NCBI GenBank assembly: GCA_001970955.1 | Contig: MPUH01000040.1 | Location: 78,924 to 142,923, forward strand | DNA from: Stentor coeruleus | Lineage: Eukaryota; Ciliophora; Heterotrichea; Heterotrichida; Stentoridae | DNA length: 64,000 bases | Direction: 5' to 3' | In this document: positions 10,315 through 20,641 of the stretch, piece by piece | Position numbering within the stretch: the first letter of the stretch is position 1 | Layout of the letters: the number at the start of each line of letters is the position of its first letter | Made by a program: the position numbers and the translations under genes | The notes under the pieces: model-generated | What the model saw: only the letters and a program-made list of their open reading frames with translations | The model's database searches: none | Told to the model about the DNA's origin: nothing

Positions 10315-11827
10315 GATAAATATAGGAAATCGTCTCCAAGATAAGGATTTAGTAGTTAAGATAAGGTTAATATTTTTTAAAGGTAAATTTAATAAGATAG
10401 TTGGGGAAGTGTTTGAAATTATAGTTTATTTGATTGAATGAGGATTGGTTTAGGCATTTTGGGTGGAAAATAAGTTGAGTTATGGATTTATTATATGCGA
10501 TTTAATGATTGTAGGATAATTTTATAGAAAATGGAAAAGATTTTTATGGTAAAAAAGATAGTCTTATGTGCTTAGTAAACTAATATTTTATTATGTTTGG
10601 GTAAGGCTATAGAATTTAAGCTTTAATAAAACTGACTAGCTAGTGTTTATTCATTAATATATACATAACTTTACTTGAATAAAATTTATTCAAACAATGT
10701 AGGGATTATTAAGTAATCTATACTAAAGCAAAAACTCATGCAGCTTTGAGTTACAACAAGATAAAAACCTTTGCTCAAGGCACCATAAAGCTTTTTGCCG
10801 ATAAACACCTGAACGTTAGTCCAGATTTAAAATTTGGGGCAAAGATAATCAAGTTCGATTATCCAAATAAACTTACAAGGATGGCTGAACTAATACAGGA
10901 GTTAGTTATTTTACATTGAAAATTTTCCCAATAGTCATTTTGATGAAGTATTTTAATCCTTTGCCAAATGAACAGGTTCGAGTTGATAAGTCTGGGAATG
11001 TATAGATGGATACTGGTGACCTATTCACTTCCAATTAAAATCATTATCTTTATATGGAGTTCTATGTAATTATTAGACTCTATGGAGTATTTATCTACTA
11101 TAAAAGAACAGGCCCAACTGATCTTTATCTTGAACAATAGAAACATGCACACTGGGATACTTTTTACCTATTCATTGATTGTATTAGAGGATTTAGATAA
11201 AGTATCAAGTTCATTTGCTATATTATAGCTTTCTAGCCCATTTCTTAATTCTCTATAAAAGTCATTATTTTTATACCTTATTATTTAATGATAAATTTAG
11301 GTAAAATTATATTTAGATTCAATCTTAAATTTAGGTAAAACACATATTAGTAATAATCTTAAAAGTAAGATTAAATGCATATTATTAATATCAAAAACAT
11401 AACAATTTCATCCTTTAAATATAATTTTAGCTATTTATAAATATGTCATAAAATGTTATATTAATCAAAGCTTTTGATACTTTTTTATTCAATCTTAATA
11501 AAAATTTAAAGTGACTATTTCAACTCAAAGCTAAATACCAGAATTCTAAATCATTTCACATAAAATCCATACCAAACATCAGAGTATTTCAAAAATATAT
11601 TCTATAGCAACTCATTTTACTTGTTAAAAACAAATCAAAATGCATCTAATTATTTTCAAACAAAATCATTTCAATACCTACAATCAAAAAAGAAAAAAAT
11701 AATTTTCTGTTCATTTCTTATAATCAAATCTCCTTAATTTTACCTTCTAAAAATATCTTCCTTCTACATCTTAACAAACTCCCCATATAAAAAATTATTT
11801 CTAAACTTTTTTAAGAACTTTACCTAG
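10315..11827. other. Intergenic region holding a gene relic
   Basis: No intact gene. The part from about 10716 to 11200 looks like a decayed coding sequence (listed separately). The remainder is AT-rich with no recognised feature. Confidence 0.5.
10716..11200 (+). pseudogene. Decayed protein gene, unknown family
   Basis: A 60-codon open stretch ends at a TGA (10917-10919) and reads like real protein: THAALSYNKIKTFAQGTIKL, then FADKHLNVSPDLKFG and IIKFDYPNKLTRMAEL. From about 10887 another frame takes over (NTGVSYFTLKIFPIVILMKY, then PNEQVRVDKSGN and MDTGDLFTSN) and continues with scattered TAG/TAA codons to about 11200. So there is one frameshift and at least four stops. No family is recognised. 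The composition is clearly more coding-like than the flanks, and no Met start is evident. Confidence 0.5.
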
Positions 11828-12913
11828 CTAATTAGAAAGTTTATAGACAATTTCTGCCCAAAGAGGTTTGAGCTTGGCATTATGCAATTCTAAAATCGTA
11901 GGCCTAACAATTATCAGTAATTCTTCTTTCAACTCTTTTTCACAATTATCAGCTGCCGTTCTCAAAACATAACTTCCATACTGACTAAGTAGTAATTCTG
12001 GGATTTTACTATATGATATGAGTTCCTTGATTATACTTTTCCGTATATTCTCAATTTTCAATGCTTTTTCCATAACATTCGACGAGTATTTCTGTAAACA
12101 AAGTTGTGAACTCCTACCTTGTATCGCTGAAATAAACTCATGTGCTGCTTCTTCTTTCCAAATATCAATAACAGTTTGCACTGCATAATTTCCATAAGGA
12201 TGTTGCATAAGCATAAGCGACCCACCTAAAATTTCACTCATAATCTGTGGGTCATTACAACATTTTTTAACAACACAAACACCAAGTTTATCAGTAGCCA
12301 ATTCTTCAACATGTTCTTTGATTTCCCGAGTAATAAAATACCGATTATTAGCAGTAACAAGTAATCTTTGTACAACATGTGACGCATTAAGATCTTTACT
12401 CATTTCAACGATTTTCCCTTTAAGCTCATTTTGAAATACTTCTTCTTCTTCTCTAAGATTTATCATAGCAATAAGATTCTGTAAAGCATGAGTTCCTCTT
12501 GCATTGTAGGATATTGGGACTATATGGCCTTTTAAGGATTGGAGGATTTTAAGACGATGACAAGCTGAACAGTTGTGGAAGAGAGTCTGGCATATATAAT
12601 TGCCATATATGTCGACCATAAGTTCAGGGATATTTGGTAAGAGCATTTGTATTATAATGTTGAGGTCATTGGGTTGAGATTTACTTATGATTTGCTGCAT
12701 GAGTTTACTTGTACCTTTGTTTTTAGGCATGGTTTGGAAGATGTCTAGGGGAAAATCACAAGTACTTTGGTCGAGGTTGCTCATGGTTTGTGAACTGAAG
12801 CCTGTGCTTATACGTTCTTGGCTTAGTCCACTGGAGTCTTCAAGGGTTTTGAGTTTACTTTTGCCTGGAGGGATTTTTGCGTGTGAGTAAGGACCTGTGG
12901 CTTTGATATCCAT
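11828..12913 (-). CDS. Pumilio/PUF-family RNA-binding protein
   Basis: The 361-residue product has a polar N-terminus (about 75 residues) and then a run of 36-residue PUF alpha-repeats. The RNA-facing helices are visible in order: GNYICQ, GTHALQ, ASHVVQ, GVCVVK, GNYAVQ, SNVMEK and GSYVLR, with HPYGNYAVQTVID the most canonical. By the PUF code, N..Q reads U, S..Q reads A and S..E reads G; several other repeats are non-standard, so the target is probably short or degenerate. PUF proteins bind 3'UTRs and repress or localise mRNAs in the cytoplasm. The protein is about the size of a bare PUF domain. Starts at the first ATG; stop TAG. Confidence 0.93.
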   Translation of the reverse strand: MDIKATGPYSHAKIPPGKSKLKTLEDSSGLSQERISTGFSSQTMSNLDQSTCDFPLDIFQTMPKNKGTSKLMQQIISKSQPNDLNIIIQMLLPNIPELMVDIYGNYICQTLFHNCSACHRLKILQSLKGHIVPISYNARGTHALQNLIAMINLREEEEVFQNELKGKIVEMSKDLNASHVVQRLLVTANNRYFITREIKEHVEELATDKLGVCVVKKCCNDPQIMSEILGGSLMLMQHPYGNYAVQTVIDIWKEEAAHEFISAIQGRSSQLCLQKYSSNVMEKALKIENIRKSIIKELISYSKIPELLLSQYGSYVLRTAADNCEKELKEELLIIVRPTILELHNAKLKPLWAEIVYKLSN

Positions 12914-14627
12914 TAAATTGAAATTATTAATACAAACTTTTGATGCTACTCTATAATAGTTTTATTTATCTAAGATTTTAAAGGAGAAGAAAGAAATTTT
13001 TAATGGCGGAATAGATGGAAATTTATTGGGAGAGATTTTTAATAAAATTAAAAAGATTATTTGGAATAGATGGATTAAGGAAATATTGAGAGAAATTGAT
13101 GGAGAGGCTATGATTCGCATTGGGAATTTTATTTTATGTATGAAAGTTCCTGGAAAAAGCTTTAAAGTATAGTTTTGTATAAATGATTTTATTGTATTTT
13201 ATTATTAAGATATTTTATAGTTGATTTTATTTTATGGTTGAAGATAGAAAAAGTAATCAATGAAATTTTATGATATCAAAAGCTTTGAGATTATATAAAA
13301 GACTTATTATTGATGTTGGGCTAAAATATTACTGATTAAAGAGGTAAAGGTAAATAAATAATTAGAATTTTTACCTTAAAAGTCTTAGTTTGGCTTTTTG
13401 GGTTGCTTTTACATGGTAGATAGGAATGAGGAAATATTAATTGAGTTTGACTAGATAAAAGCTATAAGTAATTCATAAAATAAAAACTAAATTTATTAAG
13501 AAACAATAATACTCTTCACATTCTCTAGAAAATAAATCTAGTAAGTCTAATATCATTTTATAAATTGTAAAAATAACCAGTTATTTTAGATCAATTTGCA
13601 AGAGACTCAATTTCCTCAAAAGTTTATTGTGAATATCATTCATCATAATTTTCAATAAATTATCCTTTAATTATTTAACTACTAACAACAAACTTTCTAA
13701 ATTACATTATATTCAGATTTAACAATTTAATGAGTTCTAATTAACTTATAAAATCTAAACTAAAAACGTATTCTTGATAATTTAAAATAGTATTTAAAGG
13801 TAAAGCGAAGGAATTATTTAAATTTAATCACTTAACTATTATCTCAAACTTATAATATACATCCAGGAAACCTCTAAAGCTACTTTCTTCGATAAAGTTA
13901 TTATATGTATATGAGTTTAAAACAAATTTCTCCCTTTTCAGCATAGAAATTCATAATAATCTAGATGATTTCGAACAAAAATGCCTACCAAACTTTAATT
14001 TCTGAATGAGTCATTGAGAATATTATTAATTTTCACTATAAAAATATTTATTTCTTACATAAGATAAATGTTTGATATTAGTATCTAGATAACTAATTGA
14101 AATTTGACTTCTATCACAGCGGAAAAAAATTATTAAGTTAAGCAAGTATAAAAATGATTTTTACCTAAAAGATTTTATGCTAGCTAAGGACAAGATGTTG
14201 AGTTTTTCATACTCAGCTTTCAAAAAAATTGTTTTTATTCAATGATTGCTCTGAAATAATATAATTTAAACAATTTGTATGCAATAAATAACTTGAAACT
14301 TGACTATAACACAAAATATTTTTTGGGATATGTTTAAAATATATAATTATGTTTTTAAGTTAAATAACTTGATACCTCTTATTTTTTATTAATTTACATT
14401 ATTAGAGTTATAAGACAGAAACTTATCTTTGAATTCATTTTAATATCAGAAATAAGTGATTTTTATGAAATACTTTTGATAATAAACAAAAATTTTAAAA
14501 ATTATAAACTACAAGGCAAGAATAATTTTTGCATATCATATATTTTCTATCCATTTTTCTATTAAAAACTTCAATCGTCTCTTTTGACATATTAAAAATG
14601 TTTATTAAATAAACGTTAGTTCGTTAT
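12914..14627. other. AT-rich intergenic region (divergent 5' flanks)
   Basis: About 1.7 kb between divergent starts, with dense stops in all frames. Nothing identifiable beyond AT-rich sequence. Confidence 0.5.
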
Positions 14628-15389
14628 ATGAACATAAGCTCAGAGAAATTTAGTACAACTGATAAACCCAGTACACCGATTAAAGAAAAAATACAGAGAG
14701 GGAAAAGAATGTGGGAATCAAGGCTGAAAACTAAAAATCTAGAAAATCAGCTTAAATTCCTTGAAAACAGAATCAAACACTTGCAAATAGAACAAGACAA
14801 ATGTATCAAAACAAATAAATTTATTGAAAAAAGAAACAATGATATCAACGTAATTAGAGAAAAACATGAAAAATTCAAACAAGCGAAAATTGAATGGGAA
14901 CTTGCGATGGACCAGGAAGATGAATATAAGCGTCATTCTTTTAAGAAAAGTAGAAAGCAACAAGCTGATAATATTCAAGATGCTAGAAAAAAAGTTGAAA
15001 ACAGAAATCGGGTTAACTCACTTTGTGTGAAGGCACAAAGCAAAGCAAATGATGCTTTTATGAGAAAAGTAAAGGAAAATAATGAGAAGACACTTCGCTT
15101 ACAGGCTAAATCTGTGATGGAATCCGAAAAATCGTATAAAAATAGATTTAACCAAAGCTCTCAGAGATTTTTTTATGAAAAAGAATCACAGTATTCAGAA
15201 AAATACTATAAAGAGCTTGAGAAACAGGATTTGATTAAGAAAAAAATTGAAGAACTTGCTAAAGTTGAAGAGGATATTAGTGTAAAATTTTCATCACAGG
15301 ATCAAAAACACTTCCATTCTACATGTTTATTATTTTCAGATAAAAGCTGCTCATTAGAAAAGGATATTAATATTCCATCGATTGTTTAG
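14628..15389 (+). CDS. Coiled-coil protein, unknown
   Basis: 253 residues, nearly all predicted long helix. After a short Ser/Thr-rich N-terminus (residues 1-20) it is rich in Lys, Glu, Gln and Asn with heptad-like Leu/Ile (NLENQLKFLENRIKHLQIEQ), through to a Ser-rich C-terminal 30 residues. No domain or Cys motif is recognised. A 15-nt intron is not needed to keep the frame. It may be a cytoskeletal or basal-body component, as many ciliate coiled coils are, but that is only a guess from structure. The stop is TAG. Confidence 0.72.
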   Translation: MNISSEKFSTTDKPSTPIKEKIQRGKRMWESRLKTKNLENQLKFLENRIKHLQIEQDKCIKTNKFIEKRNNDINVIREKHEKFKQAKIEWELAMDQEDEYKRHSFKKSRKQQADNIQDARKKVENRNRVNSLCVKAQSKANDAFMRKVKENNEKTLRLQAKSVMESEKSYKNRFNQSSQRFFYEKESQYSEKYYKELEKQDLIKKKIEELAKVEEDISVKFSSQDQKHFHSTCLLFSDKSCSLEKDINIPSIV

Positions 15390-15882
15390 ACTAGTTTTAA
15401 AGATATAAAATTTTAGCAAAAATAAAAGCTTATGCATAAAATATGCTAGATTATTTGATATTCATATAAATATAGCATGATTGTGATGAGGATAATAAAT
15501 AAATGTATTAGAAGGAGTTTGTATTTTTAAATGAATAGATGTGGGAATTAGATGAATTTTATTCTAATTAAATTACAGTTTAAAATTAAACATGCCTTGC
15601 TGAAGAAAAGATTTGGTCATTGGGAACTGAGAAAGTGCTTAAGTATTTGTTAGTATTCATAGTCATACACTTCAAAATAGATGGTAAATGAATTCCATAC
15701 AGTTATTCGATTTAGAATCCTTTTATATACCCTAAAAAAATGACTCTCAACGCCGAATCGTTAGCTTAAAGTTGTTCTTAACACAAGCCTTTGTAGTAAT
15801 AATACTAAATACCCTCCACTTATTATAAATCACATACAAATTCAATACTATTTATTACAAATTAACATTTACAAATATCATT
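15390..15882. other. Intergenic, convergent 3' flanks
   Basis: About 490 bp between two convergent genes. No supported feature. Confidence 0.5.
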
Positions 15883-16602
15883 TTATTCTTTTTTATTATC
15901 ATCAGTAACTTTCTTTTCTTCTTCAACCTTTCCTTCATTTTCTAGCAAAGTATACATTTGTCTATTTGGCCCCATCTTAACTTTAATTGCTACTTTTTTA
16001 ACAAGTTCCCTTATAAAATTGTCAGGTTGGCCAAGTTCATCAGCAATTTTCTTTATACTCCAATATTTTTGTTTTCTAAAAGCAAGAATTATATTATTCA
16101 TAACCTCAAGTTCTTCACCTCTCTTACGGCATTGCCCATATTTTTCTCTTACAGTCTTTTTTATAGCTTGTTCTTGGTCACCCATACTAAACAAGTCATG
16201 AAATTCATGCAATTTGAAGGATTTAGGATTAATATTTTCTTTAGCTGATTCTGATATAACAATATTGGATTTTATTTCTTTTTTTATATTCAACTTGCGA
16301 ATTGTCTGGAGAATCTCACTTTCTTCTGCTTGAAGTCGACCTTGTAAGTGAATTTTTCCTTTGAAACGTGCTTTTTTGTGTTTATCAACTGTGAATAAGT
16401 AGGCTTCATCACTTTTTATTATATCAGCTTTATAAATTTTTGAAGATGAATTAGTTGATTCAGGGATTTGGATTTGCAAACTATTTTCGATAATGTTTAA
16501 GGTTAGGTCTCCTTTGCATTGGCAATCTGAGTTGAAAAGAGTATACAAATCAAGAGGCAAGCGTAATGCTATTATAAATGCTTTTCTGTCTAAAGTATCC
16601 AT
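15883..16602 (-). CDS. GTF2F2: TFIIF beta subunit (RAP30)-like transcription factor
   Basis: The 239-residue product matches the layout of TFIIF beta. It has an N-terminal dimerisation/triple-barrel-like region with beta strands (about 1-110), a polar linker (about 110-160) and a C-terminal winged helix (about 165-225). The last holds the family's most recognisable stretch, AFRKQKYWSIKKIADELGQP, followed by a predicted recognition helix (NFIRELVKKVAIKV) and a wing ending MYTLLEN. An acidic-basic tail (EEEKKVTDDNKKE) closes the protein. TFIIF binds RNA polymerase II and helps pre-initiation complex assembly in the nucleus. Length is close to human RAP30 (249). Identification rests mainly on the winged helix. 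Confidence 0.8.
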   Translation of the reverse strand: MDTLDRKAFIIALRLPLDLYTLFNSDCQCKGDLTLNIIENSLQIQIPESTNSSSKIYKADIIKSDEAYLFTVDKHKKARFKGKIHLQGRLQAEESEILQTIRKLNIKKEIKSNIVISESAKENINPKSFKLHEFHDLFSMGDQEQAIKKTVREKYGQCRKRGEELEVMNNIILAFRKQKYWSIKKIADELGQPDNFIRELVKKVAIKVKMGPNRQMYTLLENEGKVEEEKKVTDDNKKE

Positions 16603-16901
16603 TTATAAGTATTTAGAAAAAATAAAAAAATGATTATTTTATGACTTGAATTCTTATATCGTATATTAAATTCTTAATATCCATAATAATACTAATTTTA
16701 TATATAAAAATTGGTAAGTCTAATAAAAATTTATTCTAACTCTCTTCTCTAATAAGCCTAAACCTTCAAATTAAAAAAATATTATAAACCCCAAAGAATA
16801 ACTATTTCCAACTATAACCAGACTCTTAAACCCTTATATTTTCCTATATCAAATTATAATTTTAAATATAATAATTTAACAATTTTTATATATAAAACAA
16901 A

Positions 16902-17411
16902 ATGAGCTGTTTAAGTTATATTGATGAACACCTTGCTTGGCAACAAAGAGTCCAAAAAGAATTGACAACAGCTGTAAACTTCAACATGTATTAGCTAATC
17001 AGCGTTCCTGAAAAAGTTGTACGTTCCTCAAGAAGATCATCAACAAATTCTACAAGCCATGTAAAGTCATTGAATGAAACCCAAAAAACAAGTTCTTCAA
17101 AAGTAACCAAGAGAAACTTAACTTTTATAGACTCAAATATCCCAGCTGAAGTTAGAGGCAAATATTCAAGATCACCTTGTTTAAATAGAGCAACAATCAC
17201 ATCGAGTAGCAAAGATCGTCAAGAATTTTTTAATGATCTCTCATCATTAAGAAATGGGGAAAAAAGATATGGGTCTGTAAGTAGAAGGAAAAAGTCAATA
17301 TCCCCTTGGGAAGAAGAAATACTGAATAGAGATATAAAAGAATTGACTAGACTTTTGAAAATTGAAAGAATTAAAAGGCTTATTATGAAAAAAAGAATGT
17401 CAATTACTTAA
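16902..17411 (+). CDS. Small two-exon protein, unknown
   Basis: The first exon (16902-16987) starts MSCLSYIDEHLAWQQRVQKE and the second (17003-17411) continues in frame, giving 164 residues. Without splicing, ATG TAT TAG ends the protein at residue 30, so the intron decides the gene. Residues 35-110 are Ser/Arg/Thr/Lys-rich and look disordered. The C-terminus (WEEEILNRDIKELTRLLKIE) is an amphipathic, probably coiled-coil helix ending in a basic KKRMSIT. No family is recognised. It ends 21 bp from the 3' end of the convergent kinesin gene. Confidence 0.75.
16988..17002 (+). other. 15-nt intron in small unknown gene
   Basis: GTATTAGCTAATCAG, phase 2, with an in-frame TAG if retained (ATG TAT TAG). 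Removing it joins two open exons. Confidence 0.88.
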
Positions 17412-17432
17412 GTTTAATAGTTTTTATATGAT

Positions 17433-19619
17433 TTAAGTAAAATTACAGTTGCTTAAAATATCGTTGACTATGTGCGCAGGGAGCTGTTTTCTTAGTTTTT
17501 CTTCAATTGCTAATATTTTTTCTTTATACTTTCTTTTAACTTTTGTTGATTTTACCCCATCAAGTCTTGTGAGGATGAGTTTTTCTAAACTGTCCAATTG
17601 AAAGTCACTTAGATTTTCTAAACCAATTCCTTCATTGTAAATAGCAGCTTTTTTCTTTAATTCAGTTATCGCACAAAACCCTGATATTTTATTATCTTTG
17701 AGCTCCGAAGACTCTTGTAGAACCTTATCGTATATACTTGAACATTTTTCTAAATCATTAACATACTAAATAACCCTTACACTTGTCTTAGCTATTTTTA
17801 GCATGCTCAAATTTTTATTGCTATTATCAATTCTTTCTATGATTTTCCTATTCTCGTTTCTCATAATTCCTAATCGAAGTTGAGCTATTTGCCCAGAAGT
17901 GTCGAATTTTATATGAGCTTTTGATAAAGTGTTTTGATTAAATTCATTGATTTGTTTGTTTAAAAGCATTAAATCCCCTGAGATTGTTGATGATAATATT
18001 GTATAATTGCTTTCTATATCTTCTTTGACTATTAAAGTTCCGCTTAAATTCATGTTGTTATACATTTCAGTGAGTTTTATAAGTTTGTTTTCTAATTGGC
18101 ATTTAACTATATTGTTTTGATTATAAAATTGCCAACCATGCTCTTTTGCTTTTTCTAGTTCTTTTTTCAGCTCTGCTACATCTTGTTGATATGATTGGAG
18201 TATCTGATAATTTGTTTCTCTTTTGATGTTAGGTTTTATTAGATTCGTTAAAATACGAGCAGAATTTGCTAAGCGTAAAGTGCTGAGAGTGTGCTCGAAT
18301 TGTGATAGGGCTGGAGAAGCGGTGCAGATTATGGAGGTTCGAGAATTTCCATCGAATGATGAACGTAGGATTTTTGTTAGGACTGAGTTTCTGTAAGGAA
18401 TATGCAGGTTGTTTTTATTGATGCCTTTTTTAAGCTCAGATAACTTGTTAATAACTTGGCACAAATAAAATAAACTCATATTGACACACTTACCATCAAA
18501 AACTACCCTATTTTGATCAAAAGGTGAACTAGTAAAAGACAAATTTATCACATCTTTTCCATCATCAATTTGCCCAACACTGCTTCTTTCACTCCCAGCT
18601 AAATCTACAAAATCCAATATTGATTCAGTTGTAATAGTTTCAAAATTTTCTTCACATTCAGCATCAACTTCTTCTTCTTTTTTCGGAACAACCTCCAAGC
18701 TTTTAATACTCATACGGAAAATAGTATGTGAACGTGAGCTATGATGATTTAAATTATTTGCCGCATATTGTCTATTCATTTCACCACGGGCAAGCTTTTC
18801 TATAGCTTCTTCAATATTAGTAACAACATGTTCACTGATTCCTTTTACATAAAATTCTTCATCCGCTGATTCTTCGACTGTTAAGATTTCGCTTGTCAGG
18901 TCGTCTGGCTCTTTTAATAAATCATAAATATGTTCATTATAAATTCTCATCATAGAACATTTGAAGAAAAAATGTTTATTTTTACAATTCCCTGCAGCTT
19001 TGAAAATATCACTTAAGGACAAATATATCATCCCATTGTTAGCCGTGCCTGATTTTTTTGGTCTTTCCAGCTTTTCAAATTTATATCCAAACGCAGAAGT
19101 ACTTCTATAACGTGAATTTATACTACGACTTCTTGATGTTGGACTTCTAAATCTTCTACCACGTGGTTTATTGCTAATAAAACTCATATTCTCATTCCCT
19201 AGGGTCGTACCAAACATAGTAAAAGTTTTCCCTGTACCTGTTTGCCCATATGCAAAAATTGTTGCATTATACCCTTCAAGGGTTGATAAGACATTTTTTT
19301 GTGCTATGATTTCATAAATTTTTTGATTTTCATCATTTAAATTTTGGAATTTAAAATTTATGTTTTTGACTCGAGGTGATGATAATTGTGGATGCTGATG
19401 AGGATAAACTGTTTCATCACTTGAAAAAATATGATTGTAATGAAAACAAGGGTTGAATGAAGGAGGTATCTTTTTTTCATCGATTAGGTCTTCAACATGC
19501 TCTTTACGAATAGAGACTGTGTTTTTTGTGATATGCCACATTGGGAGATCGTTGTCTATGAGCTCTTGGTCGTTTAAAGGACGGAAACGAATGAAGACTT
19601 GGATTGGCTCGCTTGACAT
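17433..19619 (-). CDS. Divergent kinesin motor protein
   Basis: Two exons (19619-17781 and 17765-17433) give 723 residues. The N-terminal motor domain (about 1-460) has the entry strand IQVFIRFRPLN, P-loop GQTGTGKTFTM, switch I NHHSSRSHTIF and switch II VDLAGSERSS. After switch II an extra segment (GQIDDGKDVINLSFTSSPFD) sits where the INKSL motif normally follows; that motif is degenerate (VNMSLFYLCQVINKL). The motor ends at HIPYRNSVLTKIL and a neck-like segment, followed by coiled coil. A 15-nt intron near the old stop adds a helical exon of 110 codons ending ILSNCNFT. The subfamily is unclear; the motor-first layout suggests plus-end transport or ciliary function. Confidence 0.92.
17766..17780 (-). 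other. 15-nt intron in kinesin gene
   Basis: On the minus strand GTAAGGGTTATTTAG, phase 0. Its own 3' TAG is the in-frame stop if retained. Beyond it the frame stays open for 110 codons to TAA at 17433-17435. Confidence 0.92.
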
Positions 19620-20641
19620 TATTATTAACGATTTTTTTAATTGTAGTAAGTTTTTGATAATTATGGGTATTGCTGAAGTTTACAAGTACTCTGCTTTTAG
19701 AACTTTGTCAATAACAAGTTTAGTTTTTTTATTTGTATACAAAGAATTATATGCTTGCTGTAAAATGTATGAATTAGTTATAGAGGGTTTATCATTTCTA
19801 ACTTGGATTACAAAATATTAAACTTTTTAGCATTAAAGTTTTAGTTTGAAAATGTCCGGGTTAAATTTTTATTAAGACTCTTTTGGTAATCCTTCTCAAT
19901 ATGTTGAAAAATAGTAGATGTATTTAATGTGAAGAATTTCAGGTTTATATAAAAGTGAAGAACTTTACTTTTGAAAATTAAAAAAAAATTACAGAGTTTA
20001 AAAAACAAATTGCAAATTTATGGAATTAAAAATCCTTTTGATGACTAATTCAAAATAATTTACCTTATGGCTCTATGATATATCCTCTATTACGAGGGTG
20101 GACTTTTATTGTTGAAAAATTTGATTGGAAATTGTTATAGAAAAAGTTTTGTCAAGAAGTTAGATGTGATGACAATTTGATATTTTTTTAAAGCCAAAAG
20201 TGGTGATATAGCATATGAAGCTTTATCAACAGAAAATTCAGTTTCTTTGTTGTACTAAAGAAAATGCATTCTAACTAAAATAAATTATAAAAAATTCCTA
20301 GTGAATTTGCTTTTTCTGACTTGTTTGTAATGGGTAAACAAATTATTTAATACAAGACCTTGAATTAAATAAATATATCGCAAATTCTCAGAAGATAATT
20401 TTGTTAATCTTTCTTAGTTCACTGAAGAATGGAAAATAGATGCTGGAATCAGGATTATTTTATAAGAATTTTATGATTCATTGGATATAAGGGTTTGGCT
20501 TGGGTTTTTTATGTAGGAATTCAAGATATTATAATCTTTTAGGTATTATAATTGAGTTAAAGTATTTATTTAAGCCTATACCCGGGATAATTCTGGCTTT
20601 GTAACAAGCTACTATTTAATTATATTAAATATCTTTAAAAA
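19620..20641. other. Intergenic region, divergent 5' flanks, possible relic coding
   Basis: Mostly AT-rich. A 52-codon plus-strand frame from the ATG at 19663 to 19821 (MGIAEVYKYSAFRTLSITSL...) looks coding-like but has no support beyond that. Between about 20060 and 20560, protein-like pieces such as MIYPLLRGWTFIVEKFDWK appear between stops in changing frames, which would fit old decayed sequence. Confidence 0.4.

Noticed and set aside
10845-10870. Hairpin around GATAATC ... GATTATC as a T-arm or terminator
   Set aside because: It lies inside a coding-like relic frame, and no tRNA arms surround it.
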